A DNA stretch of 64,000 nucleotides from Rhodobacter sp. (GTDB taxonomy: Bacteria; Pseudomonadota; Alphaproteobacteria; Rhodobacterales; Rhodobacteraceae): NCBI GenBank assembly GCA_020637515.1, contig JACKKG010000001.1, positions 2,758,501 to 2,822,500 of the forward strand, given 5' to 3'. Position 1 is the stretch's first letter. The number at the start of each line of letters is the position of its first letter. Made by a program: the position numbers and the translations under genes. The notes beneath the pieces were generated by a model. It ran no database searches. It saw only the letters and a program-made list of their open reading frames with translations, and was not told where the DNA came from. Shown piece after piece: positions 8,505 through 16,867 of the stretch.

Positions 8505-9982
8505 CACAGCCTCGCCCAGGGGTGCGGGCGCCCGGTCAGATCGACGTAGAGCGACTTTTGCGCCATGTAGGCGCGGATCCCCTCGCGCCCTTTCTCGCGG
8601 CCCAGCCCGGCGTCCTTTTCGCCGCCGAACGGGGTCGAGATCGAGAATTGCTTGTAGGTGTTGATCCACACCGTGCCCGTGGTGATCGCGCGCGCGACGC
8701 GATACGCGCGGGGAAAATCCCGCGTCCAGATCCCGCAGGCCAGGCCATAGGCGTTGTCCTCGGATTGGGCGATCACGTCCGCCTCGTCGTCAAAGGGCAA
8801 CACGGCCAGAACCGGGCCGAAAACCTCGTCGCGGCAGAGCGCGGCGGTGTTGGGCAGGCCCGCCAGGATCGTCGGCAGATAGTAGCTGCCCTTTTCGAAC
8901 TCCGCGCCCTCGGGGGGGGCGCCGCCACACAGGACCTCGGCGCCGTCAGCCAGGGCACGGGCGACGTGACCGGCGACCGCGTCGCGGTGGTCGTGATGGA
9001 TCAGCGGCGCGACCTGCGTGTCCGCGTCGAACGGGTGGCCCACCACCAGCCGCCGGGTCGCCGCGACCAGCCGGGCGACGAAATCGTCGAACACCGCGCG
9101 CTGCACGAACAGCCGCGAGCCGGCGATGCAGCTTTGCCCGGTCGAGCTGAAGATCCCGTAAAGAACCCCCGCGACGGCAAGGTCCAGATCGGCGTCGGCG
9201 AACACGATGGTCGGGGATTTCCCGCCCAGTTCCAGCGACACCGGCATCAGCTTTGCCGCCGCCTGCGCGGCGATGCCGCGCCCGGTCGTGGTGCCGCCGG
9301 TGAAGCTGATCTTGCGCACCAGGGGATGCGCGACCAGCCGGTTGCCGACCGCGCGCCCCGATCCGGGCAGCACCGAGAACAATCCCTTGGGCAGCCCGGC
9401 CGCGTCGATGATGCGCGCAAGCTCCAGCGCCGTCAGGGGCGACCAGCTTGCCGGTTTCAGCACCACCGCGTTGCCCGCCGCCAGCGCCGGCGCCACCTTC
9501 TGGGCGTCCGAGGCGATGGGCGAGTTCCAGGGCGTGATCGCGCCGACGACGCCCAGGGGCTCGTGCACCGACAGCGTCAGATAGTCGCCGCGCGGCACGG
9601 TCATCGTGTCGTCCAGCGTTTCCAGCGCGGCGGCCATGTAGCGGAAGGTTCCCGCCGCCGAGCCCGCCAGCGCCGCCGTCTCGCGCAGGGTCTTGCCCGT
9701 GTCGCGGCTCTGGATCTGGCTGATGCGCTGGATGTTGGCCTCGATCCCGTCGGCGATGCGGGTCAGCAGCCGCGCGCGCTCGTGCGGACGCAGGGCGCGC
9801 CAGGCGGGGTCGGCCTGGGCCCGCGCGCCGGCTTCGATCGCGGTATCGACCTGCGCCGCGCTGGCGCCCGCGAGCACCCGGTTCACATCGCCATCGGCGG
9901 GAAAAACAGATGTGATTTCATCGCCCTCGCCCGCCACCCACTGGCCGGCCAGAAACAGGCGCCCGTCCGGAAGTTCGGTCAT
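8504..9982 (-). CDS. NAD(P)+-dependent aldehyde dehydrogenase
   Basis: 492 residues, full length for the ALDH superfamily. Seen: substrate/cofactor region GAITPWNSP (residues 148-155), FTGGTTTGRGI for the Rossmann loop, LELGGKSP with the general base Glu251, and GQSCIAGSRLF with the nucleophile Cys285. The C-terminal segment has the usual VWINTYKQFSISTPFGGEK. It oxidises an aldehyde to the acid. In this operon the aldehyde could be a product of the ThDP-dependent enzyme (a decarboxylated 2-oxo acid) or of ring-cleavage metabolism; the substrate is not readable. ATG 9982 overlaps the stop of the dehydrogenase encoded upstream (ATGA). Confidence 0.94.
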   Translation of the reverse strand: MTELPDGRLFLAGQWVAGEGDEITSVFPADGDVNRVLAGASAAQVDTAIEAGARAQADPAWRALRPHERARLLTRIADGIEANIQRISQIQSRDTGKTLRETAALAGSAAGTFRYMAAALETLDDTMTVPRGDYLTLSVHEPLGVVGAITPWNSPIASDAQKVAPALAAGNAVVLKPASWSPLTALELARIIDAAGLPKGLFSVLPGSGRAVGNRLVAHPLVRKISFTGGTTTGRGIAAQAAAKLMPVSLELGGKSPTIVFADADLDLAVAGVLYGIFSSTGQSCIAGSRLFVQRAVFDDFVARLVAATRRLVVGHPFDADTQVAPLIHHDHRDAVAGHVARALADGAEVLCGGAPPEGAEFEKGSYYLPTILAGLPNTAALCRDEVFGPVLAVLPFDDEADVIAQSEDNAYGLACGIWTRDFPRAYRVARAITTGTVWINTYKQFSISTPFGGEKDAGLGREKGREGIRAYMAQKSLYVDLTGRPHPWARL

Positions 9983-10791
9983 ATCGCCACCTTGCGGGTT
10001 CGGTTCAGGACCGCGCGCGCGACGGAATAAACGGTCGTCACCGAGGTCTTGGGATTGTCCGGCGAGGGGTTCCCCTCGATCCGGATGGTATAGTTCGCGG
10101 CGCCGGCGCGGACGGTGTATTCGTGGATGTTCCTGGTCACCTCGGGGTCGGCGATCAGGCGCACCTGCGTCGCCTCGAACCCCAGACCGGCCAGCGCCAG
10201 GGTCGCGGCGACATTGGCATTCTTGGGGTATTGCGTGGCCGCATCCCGGGCGTTGCCGGTGAAAAAGACCGCTTCACGGGTCAGCGCGGGCAGGTCCAGA
10301 AGATCCTCGGCCGGGGTGCCCGACCAGGCCATGGGCGGCTTGCGGCCCGAATAGGTGACGCTTTCGATCCCCGAGGGGCGCAACGCCGACAGGATATCGA
10401 CCCCGCCGATGGCGCCCGCGGGCAAGGTGATGCGCGTGCCGCCCTCGGCCGCGGCCCGTTCCACCGCATCGAGCAGCGCCGCGTCCGCCAGCGCCCCGAT
10501 CGAGACGATCAGAACCTCGATCCCGGCGCGCAGCACGGCGGTGGCATGGGCTTGCACGGCGGCGTGGCCCGCGCATTCGACCACCAGGTCGGGCCGCGCC
10601 TGGATCAGTGGCGCCGAATCCGTGTAAACCGCGCTTTCGCCAGCGAAATCCTGCGCCAGGGCGGTGCGGGTCGCGTCGGCGAATTCGGGCAGGGACACCA
10701 CGCTGACGCGCGAGATGGCGGCGTTTTCGCGCGCCAGGACCCCCATCAGCGTGCGGGCGATGTTGCCATATCCAATGAGACCCAGATGCAT
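9979..10791 (-). CDS. aspartate dehydrogenase-like NAD(P)H oxidoreductase
   Basis: 270 residues from ATG 10791, which overlaps the ThDP-enzyme stop (TGATG). The N-terminus MHLGLIGYGNIARTLMGVL is a Rossmann G-x-G-x-I-A motif. LPAGAIGGVDIL, QYPKNANVAATLALAGLGFE and the C-terminal GNPSPDNPKTSVTTVYSV match the L-aspartate dehydrogenase (NadX-type) family, which interconverts aspartate and iminoaspartate/oxaloacetate. No nadA or nadC lies nearby, so a role in NAD synthesis is not supported by context. In this catabolic operon it may act on another amino or imino acid. The family is clear; the substrate is inferred only from family membership. Confidence 0.87.
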   Translation of the reverse strand: MHLGLIGYGNIARTLMGVLARENAAISRVSVVSLPEFADATRTALAQDFAGESAVYTDSAPLIQARPDLVVECAGHAAVQAHATAVLRAGIEVLIVSIGALADAALLDAVERAAAEGGTRITLPAGAIGGVDILSALRPSGIESVTYSGRKPPMAWSGTPAEDLLDLPALTREAVFFTGNARDAATQYPKNANVAATLALAGLGFEATQVRLIADPEVTRNIHEYTVRAGAANYTIRIEGNPSPDNPKTSVTTVYSVARAVLNRTRKVAI

Positions 10792-12461
10792 CACGCCACC
10801 TTTCCCGCGGCGCCCGCCGGCGGTCCGGCGAAGCTTTCGGCAAAGGGACCGATGGCCAGCATGTCCACCTCGATCAGCACGGGGCCGGGTTCGGCCAGCG
10901 CCGCGTCCAGCGTGGCGGCGAAATCGGCGATCGCGGCGACCTTGCGATGCGCCAGCCCGATCGAGGCACAATGCGCCCCGAAATCAGGCGTGTGCAGCGC
11001 GGAATAGTGATACCGGCTGTCGTATTGGGCGTCCTGGATGTTGCGGATGACGCCATAAGCCTTGTCGTTCATCAGCACATAGACCAGCGGGGCCTGTTCC
11101 TCGACCGCGGTGATCATCTCGGCGATGCCCAGTTGCGTGCCCCCATCGCCCAGCAGCACGATGGCCTTGCGGTCCGACGCGAGGGCCGCGCCGATTCCCA
11201 TCGCCACCCCCTGCCCGATGCCGCCCCCCAGCGCGTGCACGCCCAGATGCGGTTCGGCGACCCGCACATAGCGGTTGCCAAAGGTCGAGTTCGAGATCGT
11301 CACGTCGCGCACCCAGGGGTGCCGCCCCTCGGCCACGCGCTCGCACAGGGTTTCGGCCAGCGCCTCGTAGGGGCCCAGCCGGCTGCGCAGCGCGCCTTCG
11401 GACTGGGCGCGCGCGGTGGCCACGTCAAAGGCCAGGTTCGGGTCCACCTCGAGCCGGGCGGGCAGACGATCCAGCAGGCGGCGCAGGGTTTCGGCGGCAT
11501 CGCCGTGGGCGAACAGGTCCACCGGATAGTTGCGCCCGCCCTGGCTGGGTTCGGCGTCGATCTGGGCCAGCGGCCGCGGCAGGCGCATGGCGTTGTTCAG
11601 CGTCTCGTTGCCCCTGAGGCGCGAGCCGACGACCAGCATGAAATCCGAACGCGCATACAGCGCCTGCGCCTCGGGGGTCATGTTGAAGGCCCCCAGATTG
11701 GCCGGGTGATCCTCGGGCACGATGCCGCGTCCCTGGGTCGAGGTGACACAGGCGAACCCGCGCGCGACCAGTTCGCGCGCCTCGGCGCAGGCGCCGCGCG
11801 CCCCCCCGCCCAGCCAGAGGATCGGGCGCCGGGCCTTCAGCACCATCGCCGCCAGCGCGTCCAGCGCCGCGTCCGAGGCCCGGGGCCGCTGCGGTTCCGG
11901 CGCGAACACCGGGGCCGCCCCCTCCATCCGGGCGCGCTGCACGTCCACCGGGATTTCCAGCGCCACCGGGCCGGCCGGGGCCGAAACCGCCGCCGAAACC
12001 GCCGCCGTCAGCGCGCCGATGGCGCCGCCCGCGCTCCACATCCGCACATAGGTCTTCGAGATGCCCTTGAGCATCTCGTGCTGGCGCGGCACATCGTGGA
12101 TCGGCGCACGGTCGCGGTCGGCAAAGGCCAGATCCACGGTCGAGGTGATGTGCAACAGCGGCGTGCCGGCGGTCAGGGCCTCGACCTGGGCGCCGGCCGC
12201 GTTGCCCGCCGCCGTTCCCGTCGAGGTCAGGACCACCCCCATCTTGCCCGACACCCGCGCATAGGCGTCGGCCATGTTCATCGCCCCGGCCTCGCCCCGG
12301 GCGGGAACGAAGCGGATGCGCCCCTGGCGCGCCACGGCGTCCAGGATCGGCATGTTGTGGATCGAGATCACGCCGAACATGACCTCGGTGCCGATCTCGG
12401 CCAGATAGCGGGCGATGAATTCGCCGACGGTCTCGACCGTCACGCTGGTGTCCATTTTCAT
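10791..12461 (-). CDS. ThDP-dependent 2-oxo-acid enzyme (acetolactate synthase/decarboxylase family)
   Basis: 556 residues. Start at ATG 12461 (MKMDTSVTVETVGEFIARYL) with a GAGGGGGGAAG stretch just upstream; ATG 12455 is an alternative. The three-domain layout of the family is visible. The N-terminal Pyr domain carries the cofactor-activating Glu57 in FVPARGEAGAMN, with STGTAAGNAAGAQVEALTAG following. A central domain and a C-terminal PP domain follow, the latter with IVLLGDGGTQLGIAEMITA and VYVLMNDKAYGVI, the GDG...N motif for Mg-diphosphate. It probably cleaves or decarboxylates a 2-oxo acid. The adjacent aldehyde dehydrogenase would fit a decarboxylase producing an aldehyde. It need not be acetolactate synthase: no small subunit or ilv gene is nearby. 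Confidence 0.88.
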   Translation of the reverse strand: MKMDTSVTVETVGEFIARYLAEIGTEVMFGVISIHNMPILDAVARQGRIRFVPARGEAGAMNMADAYARVSGKMGVVLTSTGTAAGNAAGAQVEALTAGTPLLHITSTVDLAFADRDRAPIHDVPRQHEMLKGISKTYVRMWSAGGAIGALTAAVSAAVSAPAGPVALEIPVDVQRARMEGAAPVFAPEPQRPRASDAALDALAAMVLKARRPILWLGGGARGACAEARELVARGFACVTSTQGRGIVPEDHPANLGAFNMTPEAQALYARSDFMLVVGSRLRGNETLNNAMRLPRPLAQIDAEPSQGGRNYPVDLFAHGDAAETLRRLLDRLPARLEVDPNLAFDVATARAQSEGALRSRLGPYEALAETLCERVAEGRHPWVRDVTISNSTFGNRYVRVAEPHLGVHALGGGIGQGVAMGIGAALASDRKAIVLLGDGGTQLGIAEMITAVEEQAPLVYVLMNDKAYGVIRNIQDAQYDSRYHYSALHTPDFGAHCASIGLAHRKVAAIADFAATLDAALAEPGPVLIEVDMLAIGPFAESFAGPPAGAAGKVA

Positions 12462-12472
12462 CGCTTCCCCCC

Positions 12473-13261
12473 TCAGATGTGACGCGACAGCCCGCCCGAA
12501 ACCTCGAGCTGGGCGCCAGTGATGTAGCTGGCCGCCCGCGAGCCCAGAAAGGCGATGGCGGCGGCGGCTTCTGCCGGATCGCCCAGACGGCCCAGCGGAA
12601 TACCTTTGGATCGGGCGAGATCGCCATACCATTCCTCGCGGCTGACCGACTGGTCGGCGCGGGCGGCAAAGCGGCGGGTCCATTGGCCCGAACTGACAAG
12701 CCCCAGCAGGATCGAATTGACCCGCACCTCGGGTGCCAGCTCGATGCTGAGGGATTTCAACAGGTTCTGCACGCCCGCGCGGGCCGACGCGGTGCAGACC
12801 ATGTGCGGTTCCGGCTGGGTCGCCAGCAGGGAATTCACCGCGATGATGGCCCCCCGGGCGGCGCGCAGCATCGGCAGGAAGGCGCGCGTCGGGTTGATCT
12901 GGCTGAACAGCTTCAACTCGTATTCGGCGCGCCAATCGTCGTCCGAGGTGTCGGCAAAGGTGCTGACCCGGCCCTGACCGGCGTTGTTGACCAGCAGGTC
13001 GCAGCCGCCAAAGCGTGCCTCGACCGCGGCGGCAAAGGCGTTGACGCTGGCCGCGTCCAGCACGTTCACGGCCTGCGCCAGCACCCGGTCGGCGCCAAAG
13101 TCGCGGACCAGAACCGCCGCCACGTCCATCAGACGCCCCTCGCCGCGCGCGCAGAACGCGACCGAGGCCCCCTGCTCGAGCAGCAGCCGCACCGTCGCCA
13201 GCCCGATGCCCGAGCTGCCGCCCGTCACCACCGCGACCTGTCCCTCATAGGGCGGTTTCAT
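12473..13261 (-). CDS. SDR-family oxidoreductase with a non-canonical active site
   Basis: 262 residues from ATG 13261, overlapping the dioxygenase stop (ATGA-type). The cofactor motif GGSSGIG (near residue 15) and LLVNNAGQG (near residue 90) are intact, and the active-site Ser is in VNSLLATQ. Where the catalytic YxxxK normally stands the sequence reads CTASARAGVQNLLKSL, so Tyr is replaced by Thr or Cys and Lys by Arg, depending on alignment. The C-terminus GAQLEVSGGLSRHI is normal. It should bind NAD(P) but may not reduce or oxidise carbonyls in the standard way. Some SDR subgroups share this substitution. Eleven bases separate it from the ThDP-enzyme gene. Confidence 0.88.
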   Translation of the reverse strand: MKPPYEGQVAVVTGGSSGIGLATVRLLLEQGASVAFCARGEGRLMDVAAVLVRDFGADRVLAQAVNVLDAASVNAFAAAVEARFGGCDLLVNNAGQGRVSTFADTSDDDWRAEYELKLFSQINPTRAFLPMLRAARGAIIAVNSLLATQPEPHMVCTASARAGVQNLLKSLSIELAPEVRVNSILLGLVSSGQWTRRFAARADQSVSREEWYGDLARSKGIPLGRLGDPAEAAAAIAFLGSRAASYITGAQLEVSGGLSRHI

Positions 13262-14178
13262 GCCTTTGCCCCTTTCGCAAGTTCGGGAAAGCCCGGATCG
13301 GGGCGGCCCTGCATCACGGTGCGTTGCGCTGTCGTCGGCGCCCCGGCCGTCATCCACTGATCCATCTTTTCCGGCACGTCCCGCGGCCAGACCTGGGCCT
13401 GATGCGTGGCCTCGTCGATCTGCTGCAACTCGCTGGTGAACTCGATGCAGAACCCCGAAGGCGAGACGAAATAGGCAAACGGGTTGTTGCCCGGCCCGTG
13501 ACGGCCCGGCCCCCAGGTGGGCACGATGCCCTTTTCGCGCATCCGCCCGATCGAGCGCATGAATTCATTGATCGACGGCAGCTCGAACGCGACATGGTTC
13601 ACGCTGGCATAATGGCCGCGCACCAGCGCGATCGAATGGTGGTCCGAGGCACAGCGCAGGAACACCATCTGATCGGCGCTGTAGTCGGACACGCGAAAGC
13701 CCAGCGAGCGAATATACCAGGCTTCGAGCCCCTCCATGTCGGCGGTGTTCAGCACCACATGGCTGACCTTGCGCGGGCGCGCCCAGTGCGGGGCCTCGGG
13801 CAGGCTGCGGGCCTCGGCGCGGAATCGCAGACGGCGATGGTCGGGATCGAGGATCTCGAACCCCCAGCCACCGACCCAGTCGTCAAAGGCGGCGGGCGCG
13901 CCCAGCACGGTGGCGCCCTCGGCGGTCGCATGGGCGTGCAGGCGCGCGACCTGGTCGCGGTCGTCCATGGCGAAATCGACATGGTCGATGCCATAGACCG
14001 GCCCGTCCTTCAGGCCATAGAGAAAGGCGTTCGTGCCGGTGCCGCGCAGCCAGACGGTGCCGGGTTCCTCGGCTGCCAGGTCAAGACCCCAGCTGTCGGT
14101 ATAGAACGCTTTGGTGGCCGTGATGCCGGGCGCGCGCATGACGATGCCACGCAGGGCACCCACAAGATGGTCGCTCAT
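13258..14178 (-). CDS. type I extradiol (catechol meta-cleavage) dioxygenase, VOC superfamily
   Basis: 306 residues in two vicinal-oxygen-chelate modules, as in 2,3-dihydroxybiphenyl dioxygenase. The expected Fe(II) ligands are all present: His140 (RKVSHVVLNT), His195 (SVNHVAFEL) and Glu246 (GFCIEFTSE). Second-sphere catalytic residues are also there: His180/181 in ASDHHSIAL, His227 in GRHGPGNN and Tyr236. It should open a catechol-type ring next to the diol, giving a 2-hydroxy-6-oxo-dienoate. The next upstream gene is an alpha/beta hydrolase suited to cleave such a product. Start ATG 14178 overlaps the hydrolase stop (ATGA) and is preferred to longer frames because the first module begins there. 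Confidence 0.92.
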   Translation of the reverse strand: MSDHLVGALRGIVMRAPGITATKAFYTDSWGLDLAAEEPGTVWLRGTGTNAFLYGLKDGPVYGIDHVDFAMDDRDQVARLHAHATAEGATVLGAPAAFDDWVGGWGFEILDPDHRRLRFRAEARSLPEAPHWARPRKVSHVVLNTADMEGLEAWYIRSLGFRVSDYSADQMVFLRCASDHHSIALVRGHYASVNHVAFELPSINEFMRSIGRMREKGIVPTWGPGRHGPGNNPFAYFVSPSGFCIEFTSELQQIDEATHQAQVWPRDVPEKMDQWMTAGAPTTAQRTVMQGRPDPGFPELAKGAKA

Positions 14179-14993
14179 CGGATTGCTCCTGTCGGGGCGC
14201 AGGCAGCCTGCGCGAGAAGGGTTTCGGCCAGCGCCCTGGGCGCCTGCAACGGCAGCGCGTGGCCACAGTCGGGCACCAGGGTCAGCCCCGCGGGGTTCGG
14301 CAGGGCGGCATGGGCGCGCCGGGACTGTTCGGGCGGGGTGACGATATCCTCGGCGCCGACGATGACAGCCGTGGCTGTGGACAGGCTTGCGCAATCGGCC
14401 GCCAAATCGCCCGAGGCCAGCATCCGCATGGCCTGTGCATAACCCGGAAGGGTCACGCTCTTCATCGACGCCTCGACCGCCGCAACCAGGGCGGGATTCG
14501 CCTCGGGTCGGTGGATCAGGCGCGGCGCGCGGGATTTCGAAAATTCAACCGGACCAAGAGCTTGAAGATCATCGATCCGTGCCTGGTGACGCGACGCCAG
14601 GGTTTCCCCCGGGCTCACGCCGCCCCCTTGCGCGCAGGACACCAATGTCAGGCTTTTCAGCGCCTGTGGATAATTTCGTGCATAAGATGCGGCGATCAGC
14701 GTGCCGAGGGAGTGCCCGACACAATGAAAGTCTGACAATTCAAGAGCATTTGTCAGGCGTTCCAGCGCGGCGGCGTAGTCCCGCGCGACGGGCCAATCCT
14801 GCGCCAGCGGGGCCGAGGCGCCGTAGCCCGGTGCATCCCAGGCAATCAACCGCCAGCCGGGCAAATGCGTGGCCAAGGCCTGCCAACCCGCCGCGCGCGA
14901 GCCGATGCCATGCAGACACACCAGCACCGGCCCGGCCCCGGGGCGCTCGCGCCAGGCGATGCCGCCGGTGTGCTGATCGCGCCAGTCAGCCAT
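14175..14993 (-). CDS. alpha/beta hydrolase, probable meta-cleavage-product (C-C bond) hydrolase
   Basis: 272 residues with a full alpha/beta-hydrolase core. The oxyanion region is LVCLHGIGS, the nucleophile elbow GHSLG holds Ser95, the acid is the Asp in VIVGAEDIVTPPE and the His is in PDCGHALPLQ. These match the MhpC/BphD-like group. Its position directly before the extradiol dioxygenase gene, with a 4-bp overlap, suggests it hydrolyses the ring-fission product. An esterase or lactonase role is possible. The start at 14993 overlaps the SDR stop by 8 bp. Confidence 0.88.
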   Translation of the reverse strand: MADWRDQHTGGIAWRERPGAGPVLVCLHGIGSRAAGWQALATHLPGWRLIAWDAPGYGASAPLAQDWPVARDYAAALERLTNALELSDFHCVGHSLGTLIAASYARNYPQALKSLTLVSCAQGGGVSPGETLASRHQARIDDLQALGPVEFSKSRAPRLIHRPEANPALVAAVEASMKSVTLPGYAQAMRMLASGDLAADCASLSTATAVIVGAEDIVTPPEQSRRAHAALPNPAGLTLVPDCGHALPLQAPRALAETLLAQAACAPTGAIR

Positions 14994-15726
14994 TGAACAC
15001 GAACCCGTTGTTCACCGGCAACACCTGGCCGGTCAACGTCAGCGCCGCCTCCGAGGCGAGGAAGACGATGGTGCCCGTGATCTCGTCCGCGGCCTGGGGG
15101 CCGGGAACGGCCCGGCCCTCGGCATAGAGACGGTGCCGGGCCTCGGGGACATAGTCGGTGCTTTCGGTGGTCAGGATGCCCGGCGCGACGCAGGTCACCC
15201 CGACGCGGTCCTTGCCCAATTCGCGCGCCAGGGACCGGGTCATGGCCATCACCGCCCCCTTGGACGCGGTATAGGACAGCAGGTTGGGCGCGCCCCACAG
15301 CGCGGTATCCGACGCCACGTTGACCACCCGCCCCGACCCCGAAGCGCGCAGCAGCGGCGCGACCGCCCGGGTCATCAACCAGGTGCCGCGCACGTTGACC
15401 CGCATCACCCGGTCCCAGAGTTCGAGCGCGATGTCCTCGAATCCCATGCCGCCCACATCGGTCGCGACGGCACCGTTGTTGACCAGCGCGTGCAGCACGC
15501 CCTCGCGCTCGGCGATCCGCGCGGCCAGCGCCTCGATCGCGGCGGGATCGCCCAGATCGACGGGTTCGGCCCGGCCGCCGACCTCGGCCGCGGTCGCCTG
15601 AACCCCGGCCAGGTCGATGTCGGCCAGCACCAGCCGGGCGCCCGCGGCGGCACAGGCGCGGGCGATCTCGCGCCCCAACCCGCGCGCCGCGCCGGTGATC
15701 AGCAAGGTGCGCCCGGCCAGCGTCAT
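14986..15726 (-). CDS. SDR-family dehydrogenase (canonical; possible cis-dihydrodiol dehydrogenase)
   Basis: 246 residues from ATG 15726 (MTLAGRTLLITGAARGLGRE), overlapping the Rieske gene stop (ATGA). Seen: cofactor motif TGAARGLG, Asp in LVLADIDL (NAD preference), LVNNGAV, catalytic Ser in VVNVASDTAL, catalytic Tyr and Lys in SYTASKGAVMAM, and C-terminal GQVLPVNNGFVFNG. Placed immediately after a Rieske oxygenase, it is suited to oxidise the cis-dihydrodiol to a catechol for the extradiol dioxygenase. The alternative is an unrelated hydroxyacid or alcohol dehydrogenase. The family is certain; the role is inferred from context. Confidence 0.9.
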   Translation of the reverse strand: MTLAGRTLLITGAARGLGREIARACAAAGARLVLADIDLAGVQATAAEVGGRAEPVDLGDPAAIEALAARIAEREGVLHALVNNGAVATDVGGMGFEDIALELWDRVMRVNVRGTWLMTRAVAPLLRASGSGRVVNVASDTALWGAPNLLSYTASKGAVMAMTRSLARELGKDRVGVTCVAPGILTTESTDYVPEARHRLYAEGRAVPGPQAADEITGTIVFLASEAALTLTGQVLPVNNGFVFNG

Positions 15727-16766
15727 TCCGCCGCCACCTGGGCCTGCTCGGCCTCGATCTGCTCCTTGGCGGCGCGCGTCAGGATCTGGCGAATGCGGCT
15801 GACGCCGACGTCGTGCTGATACAGCATCTCGCGGCGGCGCGCGTCGTCCGGCATCCCCTCGAGCATGACGCGGTCCTGTTCCAGGACGTTCCAGTGATGC
15901 TCTTCCAGTTTGGCGCGATAGAGGAACCGCCAGCTCGAGGCCGCGAGGCCCGTCACCTTGCGCAGCCGCCAGAAGAAGACCTTGCAGGTGGTGGCATCGA
16001 CCGGCGTCGCAAAGCCGACGATGCGCATGTTGCCCCCCGGCCCGGCGGCGGGCGGATAGGGAATGTCCAGGAAGCAATACATGTTGCCCGGATGCACCAC
16101 GAATTCCGACCAGTCGAAATTGTCGCCGACCTGCCCCACGCGGGTGATGTGGAACCCGTGCTCGGTCTTGTCCAGCTTCATCAGGTCCTGCTTGGAACCA
16201 TAGGCCAGAGTGAAGCTTTCGGAATGCAGGTAGCAGCCGTGCATCGGGTCGGCGAGGTTGTCCAGCGCGTAGCGGTAGTTCGCTTCCCAGACCGAGGTGC
16301 ACAGGAACCCGGTCCATTCGCCGCCGGTCAGTTCGGGCGGCATGACCAGTTCGGGCGGTTCGGGCTGGGTCACCGAGGGGACATAGACGAAAACCGCGTC
16401 CGAATGTTCGGTCACATGAAAGGATTTCAGCGCCTTGCGCCCCTCGAGCGCGCATTCCGGCATGGCCGGAACGCGCACCACCACCCCCTCGCCATCGACG
16501 ACGACGCCGTGATAGCGACATCCGATGTTGCCTTCGTGGATCTCGCCATAGCTGAGCGGGGCACCGCGGTGGGGGCAAAAATCCTCGATGCACTTGATCG
16601 TGCCGTCAACCGACCGCCACAGAACCAGTTTCTGGCCCAGAAGGACGGCGCCATAGGGGCGGGTCGATTTGATCTCGACCGATTTGGCGACGGGATACCA
16701 CTGGCCCAGCAGGCCGGTATTCACGCGGTCTTCGATCAGGGCTTTCTTGTCGGGAAGGGCGGTCAT
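15723..16766 (-). CDS. Rieske non-heme iron aromatic-ring oxygenase, catalytic subunit
   Basis: 347 residues from ATG 16766 (MTALPDKKALIEDRV). The [2Fe-2S] Rieske ligands are Cys64, His66, Cys83 and His86 (CPHRGAP ... CRYHG). The mononuclear iron site is His176, His181 and Asp298 (NLADPMHGCYLH; EQDRVMLEG), with Asp173 in the electron-transfer bridge position. The size fits the single-component-alpha demethylase/phthalate-like group rather than alpha-beta dioxygenases; no beta subunit is nearby. It activates O2 to hydroxylate or demethylate an aromatic substrate. Electron carriers in the same operon are a flavodoxin and an adrenodoxin-reductase-type enzyme. The upstream gene is a cupin, with two perfect hairpins in between. 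Confidence 0.94.
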   Translation of the reverse strand: MTALPDKKALIEDRVNTGLLGQWYPVAKSVEIKSTRPYGAVLLGQKLVLWRSVDGTIKCIEDFCPHRGAPLSYGEIHEGNIGCRYHGVVVDGEGVVVRVPAMPECALEGRKALKSFHVTEHSDAVFVYVPSVTQPEPPELVMPPELTGGEWTGFLCTSVWEANYRYALDNLADPMHGCYLHSESFTLAYGSKQDLMKLDKTEHGFHITRVGQVGDNFDWSEFVVHPGNMYCFLDIPYPPAAGPGGNMRIVGFATPVDATTCKVFFWRLRKVTGLAASSWRFLYRAKLEEHHWNVLEQDRVMLEGMPDDARRREMLYQHDVGVSRIRQILTRAAKEQIEAEQAQVAAE

Positions 16767-16796
16767 GGGAACACCTCTGGCGAGAGTTGCGGGCGG

Positions 16797-16858
16797 CGGA
16801 TGGGCCGGTTGCCCATCCGGCGGGCTTTCCAGGGTCGGAAGGGGCGGCACGCCCCTTC
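16797..16858 (-). repeat. two consecutive perfect intercistronic hairpins
   Basis: Between the cupin and Rieske genes, CGGATGGGC pairs with GCCCATCCG (16797-16819, 5-nt loop). GAAGGGGCG pairs with CGCCCCTTC (16838-16858, 3-nt loop). Neither has a U-tract in the reading direction, so they look like mRNA-processing or stability elements rather than a full terminator. The second shares the GGGGCGGCACG core with the hairpin at 22204. Confidence 0.6.
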
Positions 16859-16867
16859 GCTTTGCGA

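Noticed and set aside
10791..12461. Assignment of the ThDP enzyme as acetolactate synthase (ilvB)
   Set aside because: No regulatory subunit or branched-chain biosynthesis gene is near, and the operon is catabolic.
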